Assembly: GCA_022567295.1 (NCBI GenBank)
Contig: JADFHE010000009.1
Coordinates: 1 to 38,599, forward strand
Reading direction: 5' to 3'
Origin: Pseudomonadota bacterium
GTDB taxonomy: Bacteria; Pseudomonadota; Gammaproteobacteria; Steroidobacterales; Woeseiaceae
DNA length: 38,599 nt
Part shown: in pieces, positions 7,082-15,801 of the stretch
How positions within the stretch are numbered: position 1 is the stretch's first letter
Layout of the letters: each line of letters starts with the position of its first letter
Program-made: the position numbers and the translations under genes
Notes under the pieces: model-generated
Databases searched by the model: none
What the model saw: the letters and a program-made list of their open reading frames with translations, nothing else
What the model was told of the DNA's origin: nothing

Positions 7082-8476
7082 ATGAAAAAAATAATGATGA
7101 TGTTAGTGGTCATGTCGCTATCTACTGCGGCGTTTGCTGCGCAGCTTGCGCAATCTGAACACGCGAAGAAGACGCTCGAAATCTACACTCGAATAGTCAG
7201 TGTGGAAACGTCCAAGAATCTTGGCAATGTTCCTGAAGTGGCGAACTATCTCGCTGATGAACTGCGTGCTGCAGGGTTTCCTGAAGCTGACGTAGAAGTG
7301 GTGCCGCTGGGTGAAACTGCCGCGCTTATTGCCAGGTATCGAGGCGACGGCTCATCGGCTAAGGCGCCGATTCTGTTGTTGGCACATATGGATGTAGTGG
7401 AGGCCAACGAGCAGGATTGGGAACGACGTCCCTTTGAATTGACTCAAGACGATACTTATTTCTATGCGCGCGGTAGCTTGGACAACAAATTCGGAGTGGC
7501 CCAGCTTACGTCCACATTCATTCGTCTGAGAAAAGAGGGCTTCGTGCCCAATCGCGATCTGGTCATCGTCTTTTCGGGTGACGAAGAAAGCAGCATGACG
7601 ACGACGCGCATGCTGGCCTATGAGAGAGGGGACCTCGCTGAGGCTGAATTCGCATTGAATTCCGATTCCGGCGGTGGCTCTTTGACCGCAGACGGCAAGC
7701 CGATCTCATACCAGATACAAGCTGCGGAGAAGACGTACGTTACCTGGGAAATCACAGTACGGAACCCGGGCGGACACAGCTCTCGTCCCAGGCCGGATAA
7801 TGCGATTTACGATCTGGCAAACGCGATTACCAAAATTCAGGGCCATCGATTTCCGGTGCGCTGGAGCGAGATGACCCTGGCGTACTTCCGTGAGACTGGC
7901 AAACGACTGGGTGGCGAGTTGGGGGACGCCATGGTTCGTTTCGCGAAAAATCCGGAAGATCAGGTGGCTTCGGACCGTCTGGCGACAGAATCTGCATACG
8001 TTGGCACAACTCGTACTACCTGCGTGGTGACCATGCTGCAGGCTGGTCACGCTGAAAATGCATTACCGCAGTCTGCCACGGCCACGGTGAATTGCCGTGT
8101 ATTTCCCGGTATCCCGGTCGCCGAGATCGAAGCGGTTCTCAGGCAAGTGGTTGGTAATGACGCAGCCGAATTCAAGCAGCTCGGCGAGGCCACAGAGAGT
8201 CCGATCTCTGAGTTACGGCCGGATGTCGTGGCGGCCGTTGGCAAGGCTGTGCATGCACGGTATCCAGGCTTGAATGTCATCGCCTACATGTCCTCTGGCG
8301 GCACCGACGGCATGCATTTTCGTAATGCCGGGATTCCTACCTGGGCCGTGGGTAGCATTTTCATGAGTCCGTCCGATATGTTTGCTCACGGACTCAACGA
8401 AAGGGTGCCCATAAAAGCTTTTTACGATGCACTGGATCACTGGAGCATCATTCTCCGGGAATTGGCGAGCGATTGA
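7082..8476 (+). CDS. Secreted M20-family metallopeptidase
   Basis: 464 residues with a clear signal peptide (MKKIMMML... cleaved after about AAFA), so periplasmic or exported. The di-zinc M20 ligands are all visible: HMD in LLLAHMDVV, Asp in ARGSLDNK, the catalytic pair in SGDEESS, the Asp of ALNSDSGG, and the late His in MFAHGLNERV. A dimerisation domain lies between (NPGGHSSRP). The family hydrolyses dipeptides, acylated amino acids or related amides. It is preceded by a 73-base intergenic region and looks monocistronic. Similar to the carboxypeptidase/dipeptidase branch; the exact substrate is not shown. Confidence 0.93.
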   Translation: MKKIMMMLVVMSLSTAAFAAQLAQSEHAKKTLEIYTRIVSVETSKNLGNVPEVANYLADELRAAGFPEADVEVVPLGETAALIARYRGDGSSAKAPILLLAHMDVVEANEQDWERRPFELTQDDTYFYARGSLDNKFGVAQLTSTFIRLRKEGFVPNRDLVIVFSGDEESSMTTTRMLAYERGDLAEAEFALNSDSGGGSLTADGKPISYQIQAAEKTYVTWEITVRNPGGHSSRPRPDNAIYDLANAITKIQGHRFPVRWSEMTLAYFRETGKRLGGELGDAMVRFAKNPEDQVASDRLATESAYVGTTRTTCVVTMLQAGHAENALPQSATATVNCRVFPGIPVAEIEAVLRQVVGNDAAEFKQLGEATESPISELRPDVVAAVGKAVHARYPGLNVIAYMSSGGTDGMHFRNAGIPTWAVGSIFMSPSDMFAHGLNERVPIKAFYDALDHWSIILRELASD

Positions 8477-8627
8477 TTGCACCTCTCGGCTCGTTGCGAA
8501 TTGAACGATGGCTGTTGTCGGCTTATGACCCGATCGCGGCCAGCAGCACATTGTGCGTAATTATTGAACCCATTCGGACGCCGGTGGCATCTAAGTACCA
8601 ATGAGCCGCTCTTGGAGGAGCAGTAGC

Positions 8628-9104
8628 ATGATTCGATTACGACTGGCGTTCGCCCTGACGATACTCGCTGGCTGTGCAGGGAACGTACAATCGGCGCTGA
8701 TAGATGCGCCGCAGGCCGAAGTCATGGGCCACCTGGCTGCCGCCTTCGCCACCAAGGATCCGGCGAGGATCACTTTCGCGTTTCGTGCAATGGGCGATTA
8801 CGGGTTGCCGGCAGCTGGTATCGTGGAATCGTCGATTAATGCTATGGGCTACCGGCTGCTCGAGAATGGCGACATCGAGGCAGCCATTAAGGTCTTCGAT
8901 CTAAATACCGGAACATTCCCATTATCCGCCAACACCTGGGATTCCCTCGCTGAGGCCGTCATGACCAATGGCGATTGCGAAACGGCCATCCTGTATTATC
9001 GCGAATCGCTCAAACTCAACCCGGACAGTGGCAATGCCGCACGAATGATCGAGCGGATCGTGAGTGAGCAGCGACTCAGCTACGCGAGCGGCAACAAGAG
9101 CTGA
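8628..9104 (+). CDS. TPR-containing lipoprotein
   Basis: ATG 8628 is chosen because a strong Shine-Dalgarno GGAGGAG lies at 8614-8620. The 158-residue product begins with a lipoprotein signal ending LAGC, so Cys16 would be lipidated. The C-terminal half holds two tetratricopeptide-like helical repeats, including SANTWDSLAEAVMTNGD and AILYYRESLKLNPDSGNA. Similar TPR tails are seen after hydrolase domains in other proteins, but here the repeat stands alone. A scaffolding role in the envelope is likely; the partner is unknown. The gene before it, an M20 peptidase, and the one after it, an LVIVD lipoprotein, are also exported. Confidence 0.85.
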   Translation: MIRLRLAFALTILAGCAGNVQSALIDAPQAEVMGHLAAAFATKDPARITFAFRAMGDYGLPAAGIVESSINAMGYRLLENGDIEAAIKVFDLNTGTFPLSANTWDSLAEAVMTNGDCETAILYYRESLKLNPDSGNAARMIERIVSEQRLSYASGNKS

Positions 9105-9126
9105 GGCGTAGCGCACGGGTCGCTTG

Positions 9127-9179
9127 GAGCAACAGACGCACAGCGGTGCTGTTGCTCACTTGATTGCGAAGCAATCGAG
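9127..9179. other. Two adjacent hairpins between lipoprotein genes
   Basis: GAGCAACAG (9127-9135) pairs with CTGTTGCTC (9149-9157), nine perfect pairs. Directly after, CTTGATTGC (9159-9167) pairs with GCAATCGAG (9171-9179) across a three-base loop, with one G-U pair. No T-run follows, so this is not a standard intrinsic terminator. It may end or stabilise the upstream transcript. Confidence 0.4.
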
Positions 9180-9265
9180 TTAAATACAGTGATAATGGCA
9201 AGACAGAAGATTCCCTTTTGCGCGATAATAGCCGCGTTGATTCGATTCATAGAGACGTAGGACTC

Positions 9266-10495
9266 ATGACGAAGCATGGCAAGCTTTTCCCCATGGCGGC
9301 CTGGGCGATAATCATCGTCAGTTGCGGAGGCGGAGGGTCCAGCTCGCCAGAGCCGGCGCCACCCAGCGCGGAGAGTTGTACCAACGGTATGGCCGGCGGA
9401 TTTTCATGCTCCGGTATTGCTCTCTACAAACAAGTGTCGCTCCAAACGATGGGCGGCACCACGGGCAGCGACATCTGGGGCTGGCGCGATACACAATCGG
9501 GAAACGAGTATGCGTTGATGGGCATGACGACCGGGACAGCCTTCGTTGACGTCACTGCTCCATTGAATCCGGTCTTCCTTGGAAGCTTGCCAACGCAAAC
9601 CGTGGAGTCCTTTTGGCGCGACATCAAGGTTTATCAGGATCACGCTTACATCGTCGCAGATAATGCTGGTGCGCATGGGATGCAGGTATTTGATCTAACG
9701 CGCCTGCGGGGAGTGACGGCACCGCAGACATTTTCCGCCGATGCTGTGTACGGCGACTTCGAGGAGGCGCATAACCTTGCGATCAACGAGGATACCGGAT
9801 TCGCCTACGTCGTTGGAACGGATGATTGCGGCGCCATCGAAAATGTTCGCGCTGGGGGTTTACACATCATCGACATCACGACGCCGATCAGTCCAGTGTT
9901 TGCGGGCTGTTACGATTTAACCAGTACTCATGATACGCAATGTGTCGTCTATCAGGGTCCCGATGCGGATCATCTGGGTCGCGAGGTCTGTATCAGCTCC
10001 AACGGTACTGGTGGTGTAGAAATTGTCGATGTCACGGACAAGTTTGCTCCGGTATCACTCTCAGCAGGCACGTATCCTGACCTTGGTTACACCCATCAGG
10101 GTTGGTTGACCGAGGATCACCGGTTTTTTCTGTTGGGCGATGAGCTTGACGAGCTCACGTTCGGTGGGCCAACCCGGATTCACGTATTCGACGTATCCGA
10201 TCTGGATGCTCCGGTGTATGTCTTCGCTTATGAGGCTGCCACAGTCACAATCGATCACAATCTGTACATAGTCGGCAACCGTGTATTCCAGGCTAGCTAT
10301 ACGTCCGGCTTGCGCGTTCTGGAGTTTGGCGATCTGGCAAACGAAGAGCTAATGGAGATCGCATTTTTCGACACGTTTCCGGCCAGCGATGCTGTTGATT
10401 TTTCGGGTGCATGGAGCGTCTATCCCTTTTTCCCATCCGGGACGATCATTGTCGGCGATCGGTCTAACGGGCTATTCATTCTTTCGATGCAGTAA
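9266..10495 (+). CDS. LVIVD-repeat lipoprotein (choice-of-anchor B type)
   Basis: ATG 9266 has GGA five bases upstream; the frame extends to a TTG at 9164, but that part runs through a hairpin and lacks a signal. The signal ends VSC, so Cys20 would be lipidated, followed by a Gly/Ser/Pro linker. The rest is a beta-propeller-like domain of LVIVD repeats, with motifs such as AFVDVTAPLNPVFLG, MQVFDLTRLRG, LHIIDITTPISPVFAG and VEIVDVTDKFAPV. Length is 409 residues. These proteins are found at the surface of marine bacteria with different sorting signals; here the anchor is lipid and no C-terminal sorting tail is present. Function is unknown. Its 3' end overlaps the opposing class III aminotransferase gene by 24 bases. 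Confidence 0.9.
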   Translation: MTKHGKLFPMAAWAIIIVSCGGGGSSSPEPAPPSAESCTNGMAGGFSCSGIALYKQVSLQTMGGTTGSDIWGWRDTQSGNEYALMGMTTGTAFVDVTAPLNPVFLGSLPTQTVESFWRDIKVYQDHAYIVADNAGAHGMQVFDLTRLRGVTAPQTFSADAVYGDFEEAHNLAINEDTGFAYVVGTDDCGAIENVRAGGLHIIDITTPISPVFAGCYDLTSTHDTQCVVYQGPDADHLGREVCISSNGTGGVEIVDVTDKFAPVSLSAGTYPDLGYTHQGWLTEDHRFFLLGDELDELTFGGPTRIHVFDVSDLDAPVYVFAYEAATVTIDHNLYIVGNRVFQASYTSGLRVLEFGDLANEELMEIAFFDTFPASDAVDFSGAWSVYPFFPSGTIIVGDRSNGLFILSMQ

Positions 10496-12001
10496 CGGGC
10501 CATTCAGCAGTGCGTCTTTCACCAGCTGCAGTATCAGGTCCACTTCCTTGGCGCCGATATCGAAAATGGGCGTAAAGCGCAGCGATCGTTCACCACCGTG
10601 AATGACGCCAAGGCCGTTCTTGCGCAGGTATTCTTCGGTGCTATTTGCACCGTAGGTTTTGTATCGGTCTGCGAGCGCGCAACTAACAAGCAATCCCGTA
10701 CCTTGAACACTGGTAATTCCATCATTGGTCTGGTCCGCCAGTGCAGCGAAGCCCTCGAGGAGTTCCTTGCCGCGCAAACGAATATTTTCACGACGCTCGG
10801 AATTGAACGATTTCAGAACCGCAACAGCGACGTCCAAAGCTCGTGGGTTCGTCGTCATGGTGTTGCCGTACAAACCATGTCGGTACGTTTCGGCAGCCCT
10901 GTTCGATAGCGCGAGTACTGACAGCGGGAATTGGCCGGCATTCAGTGCTTTTGAGTAGGACTCCATATCCGGTTCATCAAGTTCCCGAAAGCCCGGGTAG
11001 TCCACTACGGATAACACGCCGTGAGCCCGAAGCCCGGCCTGGATCGAATCAATGACCAACATCGAGCCGTGTTCCTGGGTCAGTTCCCTGGCGCGGGCAT
11101 AGAAATCGGGCTCGATCGCCATGCCCGGATTTCCTTCGCCCATGACGGGCTCCATAAAAAATGCCTCGATGAAGACTCCCTCGTGCTTGGCATTCGAGAA
11201 CACGGCTTCCAGCGCCTCGATGTCGTTCGGCTCTACCAGCAGCAAGTATTCAGTGTCCCGGTAGGATGCCAGGTGCTTTTGGTACTGCCTGGCGCACGAA
11301 TCTGAGAAGGCGGCCGGGCGGTCGGTACGCCCGTGAAAACTGCCTTTCAACGTCAGTCCTCGAATCTTGCATCCTTCGTATCGGGTTCCTGGATCGGTGA
11401 GGTTCCGGGTATTGATATCGGCGACACGAAATGCCAGCGACATTGCTTCGGAACCGCTGTTCAAGCAAAGAAAGCTCGCGTAAGGCGTCCCCTGTGCCCG
11501 TGTATGTCCGACTTCCTGCCGTAGACGTTTGACGAACTCAAGCTGGCTGACGCTGGCTGTCATGATGTTTGCCATCACGTGCGGCTGATTCATCGCATCC
11601 AGCACGGCTTCAGGGGCGTGACCGAGGCCGAGCATGCCGTAGCCGCCGCAATCGTAAATGACAGCTCCCTTCAGGCTGATCACCCACGGGCCAGCAGCAG
11701 CCGCAGCAACATAGGGATTCACGACATCATCTGCGTAGAAATTTGTCAGCCCATCATGCGCCTGACGGATCTGCTCGCTCTCATCCAGTGCGATGTAGTC
11801 GGCGTGCGTTTCCTTCAGTTCGACGAAGCATGCGTAGGCTCGTTCGATGGCGACAGCGAGCTCGTGAAAACCCTCATTGAGGAAATCCTGAATGACATCG
11901 TCGGTCAGGCCGTGGGTTAGCCTTGTACCACCAACTTTCCTCATTTCTTTGAGGCTGGCAAGGTGTGATTCAGTAGTGAGGGTATCGACAACGTGGACCA
12001 T
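10472..12001 (-). CDS. Class III PLP-dependent aminotransferase
   Basis: The start at 12001 is preferred over an ATG at 12016 because the Shine-Dalgarno GGAGG lies seven bases upstream of it. The 509-residue enzyme has an N-terminal extension of about 80 residues before the aminotransferase fold. Landmarks are the glycine-rich cofactor loop near LNSGSEAMSLAFRVA, the Asp in MLVIDSIQAGLRAHG, the cofactor lysine Lys351 in MESYSKALNAGQ, and YGNTMTTNPRALDVA. Class III enzymes usually act on omega-amino groups (ornithine, lysine, GABA, diamines). The long N-terminus, and the phrase FMEPVMGEGNPG, suggest a distinct subgroup; the substrate is not known. No pathway genes adjoin it. Confidence 0.92.
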   Translation of the reverse strand: MVHVVDTLTTESHLASLKEMRKVGGTRLTHGLTDDVIQDFLNEGFHELAVAIERAYACFVELKETHADYIALDESEQIRQAHDGLTNFYADDVVNPYVAAAAAGPWVISLKGAVIYDCGGYGMLGLGHAPEAVLDAMNQPHVMANIMTASVSQLEFVKRLRQEVGHTRAQGTPYASFLCLNSGSEAMSLAFRVADINTRNLTDPGTRYEGCKIRGLTLKGSFHGRTDRPAAFSDSCARQYQKHLASYRDTEYLLLVEPNDIEALEAVFSNAKHEGVFIEAFFMEPVMGEGNPGMAIEPDFYARARELTQEHGSMLVIDSIQAGLRAHGVLSVVDYPGFRELDEPDMESYSKALNAGQFPLSVLALSNRAAETYRHGLYGNTMTTNPRALDVAVAVLKSFNSERRENIRLRGKELLEGFAALADQTNDGITSVQGTGLLVSCALADRYKTYGANSTEEYLRKNGLGVIHGGERSLRFTPIFDIGAKEVDLILQLVKDALLNGPLLHRKNE

Positions 12002-12229
12002 GTGCGACCTCCACAAAGGATAACCGCGGACTATATCAAAGTGATGATTGGCAGGAAATCAATGGAAAACCGTCTAATGACAGTTCCACGGACCCTTATG
12101 CGCATAATGTATATTATGTTAAATTGGATATTTGTATGGATATTCACACTGTAGTGGCTGAATACGAATGTCCTCTACTACACCCGCTGCCAGACGACTT
12201 CATCACGTCCTGCCTATGTTGGAATGGCC
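12002..12229. other. Intergenic region upstream of the class III aminotransferase gene
   Basis: About 230 bases lie between the start of the aminotransferase gene and the stop of the next minus-strand gene. A weak minus-strand -10 (TATAGT) is visible near 12034-12039. An inverted repeat CATAAT-N4-ATTATG occurs at 12103-12118 in an AT-rich stretch and could be an operator. No supported reading frame or RNA gene is seen. Confidence 0.3.
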
Positions 12230-12616
12230 TTACTCGGGTTGCTCGGCAGGCGCAAGCTCTTCTGTGTCATCAGTCAATTCTTCAACAGCCTCAACGTCTT
12301 CTGCTGCGTCAGTGACAGGTTCCGCACCTCGATCACAGTCCCAGCCCCAGCCCTCGAGCTTCGTTACCAACGCTTCGGCTTTTTGCGCACAGTAGCTCGC
12401 ATCATTCTGCGCCGTCCACAATACCTGTTGCTCATCGGGCGCTTCAGTGTCTTTGTAGTAATGCACACTACATGGCACGGCGGTGCCCGGCTCACTAATG
12501 ACCTCCACGCGCCGCTGCATCTCACCGAAGGAACATTGAAACTTGCCTGCATCCTGTGTTGCGGCCACCGCAGGCAGCATCATTGCGAATAAAGCGATCA
12601 CAATTTTCTTACTCAT
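12230..12616 (-). CDS. Small secreted cysteine-containing protein
   Basis: The ATG at 12616 starts a clear signal peptide (MSKKIVIALFAMM, cleaved near AVA-AT); a GTG three codons earlier is possible. The mature part has four cysteines, at residues 28, 49, 76 and 94, which could form two disulfides in the periplasm. It carries conserved-looking aromatic motifs such as SVHYYKD, VLWTAQND and LEGWGWDC. The last 34 residues are a low-complexity acidic tail. Length is 128 residues. No family is recognised. The gene has its own likely promoter and is not tightly linked to its neighbours. Confidence 0.8.
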   Translation of the reverse strand: MSKKIVIALFAMMLPAVAATQDAGKFQCSFGEMQRRVEVISEPGTAVPCSVHYYKDTEAPDEQQVLWTAQNDASYCAQKAEALVTKLEGWGWDCDRGAEPVTDAAEDVEAVEELTDDTEELAPAEQPE

Positions 12617-12652
12617 GACTGGCACCCAATATCGTTCAACGAATCAGGGGCT

Positions 12653-12658
12653 ATTATA
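12653..12658 (-). promoter_or_regulatory. Probable -10 of the small secreted protein gene
   Basis: The minus strand reads TATAAT here, 37 bases before the ATG at 12616. No good -35 hexamer is seen at the usual distance. Confidence 0.4.
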
Positions 12659-12724
12659 ACGAATCTATCGACAGTGCCGGTAAGCGTCGATTGCTTCGAG
12701 CAGCGAAGAATTTTGCCCAGTCTT

Positions 12725-13270
12725 CTAGACAAGCCAGCCAAATACGCCACCGGTAAGAGCTGCGTAAATCAAAGCATCAAAAAACGTCTTTAATGTCGTC
12801 GACCACGGTCGTCCGAACCAGACACTGTCCTGCACGTAGGCCATACCGTAGGCCGTAAACGCTACGGCGCCACTGATGCGGAAAATTGCCAGATATTCGG
12901 CGTCGGGTACCAGGGTGCGACTGACAAAATAGGCGCAGACCACCCCAACGAGTACGTTATAGCCAAACATCATCGCTAGTTTGCCGCCCATTGCGGGTTC
13001 ACCACTGGGAATGATAGTTATAAAGCCGACAGGTCCCTCTTTGAACTGCCGAAGAATCTCGGGATTGGCCAGGTCTTTTTGTTCAATGGCGTAAGGAACG
13101 GTATATTGTCCAGGCGCCTGCCCTCGCAGCGCGTTACGAACGCCCTCCTCGTCCGATGTCTTGCTCCAGTCAGTCTTGTGCCATGGCATGAACATCCAAA
13201 TAGCTCCGCCGGCAAGAAAGACCAACAACGCCGAGCCCAGAATCGGCTGCCACAATGTCATAATGGTCAT
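12725..13270 (-). CDS. Membrane protein of unknown function (four helices)
   Basis: The ATG at 13270 is chosen for a GGGGA five bases upstream; a GTG at 13282 is an alternative. The 181-residue product has one N-terminal membrane helix (LLVFLAGGAIWMFM), a soluble segment of about 60 residues (MPWHKTDW ... GPVGFITIIPSGEP), then three more helices ending close to the C-terminus. The family is not recognised with confidence. It diverges from the next membrane protein gene with only 42 bases between the starts, so the two may share a control region. Confidence 0.8.
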   Translation of the reverse strand: MTIMTLWQPILGSALLVFLAGGAIWMFMPWHKTDWSKTSDEEGVRNALRGQAPGQYTVPYAIEQKDLANPEILRQFKEGPVGFITIIPSGEPAMGGKLAMMFGYNVLVGVVCAYFVSRTLVPDAEYLAIFRISGAVAFTAYGMAYVQDSVWFGRPWSTTLKTFFDALIYAALTGGVFGWLV

Positions 13271-13312
13271 ATCAATCCCCACTGATCGCGAACCTAACGT
13301 ATAGCAGAAACG

Positions 13313-13969
13313 ATGATTCGATACCTGCCTTTGATCGTCGGCATAGCGCCCTTAATCGGCGTGACAATGGCGTACTGGCTCAACGTGCGTGCGGACGTAT
13401 TGCCGTCTTGTATACCGTATATTGACGGCTGTACGTCGATCAGTGCCACAGGCCGGTATATGCCGGGAAGCATGGTTTTCCGGGCGGTGCTGCTCCCTCA
13501 GGCCGCATTTATGACCGTCTTATGGTGGTTTAGTGTCGAATGGCTGCGCGAGGTTTCGCCAACGAGCCGGGCAAGCAAAGCGATTCTTCTGTTCGGTTTC
13601 ACGGGTGCCGTGGCATTGATTGTGTACGTTAGTTATCTCGGTACAAAAGAACCGTTCTACGAGTTCCTGCGCCGATTCGGCATCTATTTGTATTTCCTGG
13701 GAACGGCGCTTGCCCAGATCCTACTAACGTTGGCGATGACAAGATCGCGGCTCCGCAATACAATGCTTCTCGTTATTTCGTTGCCGTTTGTGCTCGGCGT
13801 GACCAATTTGTTGTTGAAATTGATCATGGACGACTCGAACGCTATTGAGAACAGTATCGAGTGGATCTCGGCCCTATTGATGCACGGTTGGTTTGTGCTG
13901 TTGTACGTCGCCTGGCGTGGTTCCGGCCTGACAGTTACCGTTCGAACGGATTCGAGCAACGCTCGCTAG
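13313..13969 (+). CDS. Six-helix membrane protein, possibly Frag1/DRAM-like
   Basis: 218 residues with about six membrane helices. A loop after the first helix holds two cysteines and the phrase ISATGRYMPGSMVFR, which resembles the first extracytoplasmic loop of Frag1/DRAM/Sfk1 proteins. That resemblance is from memory and not proven. The tail is short, cytoplasmic and polar. It is divergent from the four-helix membrane protein gene and convergent, six bases apart, with the coiled-coil gene. Function is unknown. Confidence 0.8.
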   Translation: MIRYLPLIVGIAPLIGVTMAYWLNVRADVLPSCIPYIDGCTSISATGRYMPGSMVFRAVLLPQAAFMTVLWWFSVEWLREVSPTSRASKAILLFGFTGAVALIVYVSYLGTKEPFYEFLRRFGIYLYFLGTALAQILLTLAMTRSRLRNTMLLVISLPFVLGVTNLLLKLIMDDSNAIENSIEWISALLMHGWFVLLYVAWRGSGLTVTVRTDSSNAR

Positions 13970-13975
13970 TTTGAG

Positions 13976-14527
13976 CTAGTTACTTGCTTTGCTAACCTTA
14001 TCAGGCAAAACGTCTGTATCGCCATGGCCGGTTGCATTCGGATCTGGCTTGTCGGGTGCAAGTGAATAATCGAGAACTCCGGTCGCGATCATGTCTGATG
14101 ATGCCTGAGCTACGGACAGCTCGGTTTCCACCTCGCGGATCTTTGCTTCTGCGTGCACGCTTTGAGTTGCACGGTCCGTTAATTCCGAACGCAGTTCACG
14201 CGTCTTTAATACTGAATCCTTGAGGTCCGTTGAAAATTTATCGAGCTTCGATTGCTGTTTGGTGATCATGTTATCACGTCGTTCCAAACCGACAGTTGTT
14301 TCCTTGAGAGAGTCCTCGAGTTTCTCCACGTCAGAACGGGAGTCAGCAATGTCGTTGCGCGCTATGCGCAATTCGGCTTCCATTTCCTGAATTCGGACGT
14401 CACGTGGATCGCGTTTCTTCGCCCGATATTTCGCGCCCAGCCGGCCGATTATCGCTGACAGAAGCCAGCCCAGCAGGAATGCCGCACCGGCAATGAAAAT
14501 CCATTCTCTCGGGAGGTCTACAAACAT
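13976..14527 (-). CDS. Membrane-anchored coiled-coil protein
   Basis: Starting at ATG 14527, the 183-residue protein has a single N-terminal membrane helix (EWIFIAGAAFLLGWLLSAI), a basic stretch (KYRAKKRD), then about 110 residues of charged heptad-type sequence, a predicted long coiled coil. It ends in a flexible tail rich in Asp and Pro. The plan resembles YhcB-type envelope proteins but the sequence does not clearly match. An in-frame ATG at 14611 lies inside a palindrome and would add 28 residues before the membrane helix, so the later start is more natural. The role is probably as a tether or scaffold at the inner membrane. Confidence 0.8.
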   Translation of the reverse strand: MFVDLPREWIFIAGAAFLLGWLLSAIIGRLGAKYRAKKRDPRDVRIQEMEAELRIARNDIADSRSDVEKLEDSLKETTVGLERRDNMITKQQSKLDKFSTDLKDSVLKTRELRSELTDRATQSVHAEAKIREVETELSVAQASSDMIATGVLDYSLAPDKPDPNATGHGDTDVLPDKVSKASN

Positions 14528-14570
14528 TGCATAATGATTAATTGATTTTGTTGTTGGATAAAGGACAGAG

Positions 14571-14620
14571 TTCTCAATCCTGAGAAGCCCTGTTCGAACA
14601 TTCCTGACCATGAATGGTCA
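14571..14620. promoter_or_regulatory. Two palindromes upstream of the coiled-coil gene
   Basis: TTCTCA-N4-TGAGAA lies at 14571-14586 and TGACCAT-N2-ATGGTCA at 14605-14620. Both are within 95 bases upstream of the chosen start at 14527. They may be operator sites or hairpins in the leader; no known regulator consensus is matched. Confidence 0.3.
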
Positions 14621-14757
14621 TACTAAGTAGCGTAATGAACTAAAAAATTCTTTAATAACAGATAATTACAGAATATTATTGATGTAATTTAGCATATAAA
14701 TTGTGCCCTTCGCACGATACGCGGCTAAGGCGGTGCCTGCAGACAACGCAATGCGAA
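14621..14757. other. AT-rich intergenic region
   Basis: The stretch between the coiled-coil gene and the 3' end of the GlpQ-type gene is AT-rich up to about 14705 and probably holds the coiled-coil gene's promoter. No reading frame and no intrinsic terminator for the GlpQ-type gene could be identified. Confidence 0.35.
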
Positions 14758-15801
14758 TCAGGAATCGCCGCGCGGAAGTGCCGCCAAATCAGGAAAATCA
14801 GTAAACAGACCGTCGACAGACAGTTCATCGACGACAAAGTGCAATAGTTCCTCGAATGTTTCGAATCCCGGCGCTAAATCATCGCGCCGCAACGTATAGG
14901 GGTGCACAGCCAGCCCGGCGTTATGGGCCCTCGATACCAGGCCCGAATCCCGAATTTCCCCTTTAATGCCTGTGCGGTACAGTCGATTCACCCAGGGTCC
15001 GATGCCGTCAACCGTCTTCGCCAGACGCCTGAGACCGCGAGCGCTGCGAAGGTGATCATAATCGGTATTCGATTCATGCCATTCATTCTCGCCAATTAAC
15101 TGAATTAATTTCAGCCCGCAGTTATGTATTTTCCGTATGCGGATCAGTTCCTGATCGTCGAAGCACTGTACGTAAACCGGATCTCTGTGAGATCTGTAGC
15201 CAAATTGATACAACACGTCGAGAAATGGCGGCGTAATATCTATCCCCTCGTTCCGGTGCCAAGACGGGCGCTTGATCTCAGGGTAAATGCCAACCGGTCG
15301 ACCATCGCTGGACTGCAGTTCGACAATGAACTCAAGTTCTTCCGCGAAAGTATGCAGTCGAAATATCTCGCCATCCGACTGATAGCGGTCTGGATAAACC
15401 GGCGTGCCGTCCGCGTTAGTCCGTTCATGCACCGTGAGCGATTTGATTTCTTCAAGAGTGAAGTCCCGGGTGTAATACCGGCCGTCACTTCGCTGCCGAT
15501 CGGGAAACACGCTCGCGATGTTGGTTACGCGATCCAGGTGAATATCGTGCAACACAATGAGTTCATCGTCACGGGTGGCGACGACGTCCTGTTCGAGGTA
15601 ATCGGCCCCCATTGTGTACGCGAGAGCCTTGGCCGGCAACGTATGTTCGGGCAAGTAGCCCGAAGCCCCCCTGTGCGCGATTACAACCGGTCTAATCGGT
15701 TGGCCCGTCCGCGTCGAAGCCCGGAAAATCGACGACGTCCCAGCGCTGGGTATCCTTACCGCGCGCTTGAAACAGGATAGTGTCGGCAATGTCGCGAGCA
15801 T
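14758..15801 (-). CDS. glpQ: GlpQ-type glycerophosphodiester phosphodiesterase with abnormal N-terminus
   Basis: Hydrolyses glycerophosphodiesters to glycerol 3-phosphate and an alcohol. The catalytic domain begins VVIAHRGASGYLPEHT, followed by the metal-site phrase YLEQDVV and the catalytic LIVLHD; YPEIKRP, QCFDDQEL and GLFTDFPD follow, all as in periplasmic GlpQ. What is missing is the signal peptide. The only in-frame canonical starts before the domain are ATG 15801 and TTG 15789, both inside the upstream TIR-like gene in another frame, and they give a non-hydrophobic 37-residue leader. An ATT at 15696 overlaps the stop of that gene as ATTAG and would start right at the domain. The product may be cytosolic and translationally coupled. 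The domain call is secure, the start is not. Confidence 0.9.
   Translation of the reverse strand: MLATLPTLSCFKRAVRIPSAGTSSIFRASTRTGQPIRPVVIAHRGASGYLPEHTLPAKALAYTMGADYLEQDVVATRDDELIVLHDIHLDRVTNIASVFPDRQRSDGRYYTRDFTLEEIKSLTVHERTNADGTPVYPDRYQSDGEIFRLHTFAEELEFIVELQSSDGRPVGIYPEIKRPSWHRNEGIDITPPFLDVLYQFGYRSHRDPVYVQCFDDQELIRIRKIHNCGLKLIQLIGENEWHESNTDYDHLRSARGLRRLAKTVDGIGPWVNRLYRTGIKGEIRDSGLVSRAHNAGLAVHPYTLRRDDLAPGFETFEELLHFVVDELSVDGLFTDFPDLAALPRGDS

Noticed and set aside
9164-9265. N-terminal extension of the LVIVD lipoprotein
   Set aside because: The TTG start falls in a hairpin and the extra 34 residues would bury the lipoprotein signal.
13960-13985. GCTAG repeat at the convergent junction as a terminator
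   Set aside because: The repeated unit is mainly direct, the arms are too short and there is no T-run.
15124-15780. 218-residue plus-strand frame inside the GlpQ-type gene
   Set aside because: It lies opposite a secure catalytic domain, has no ribosome site and no recognisable motif.
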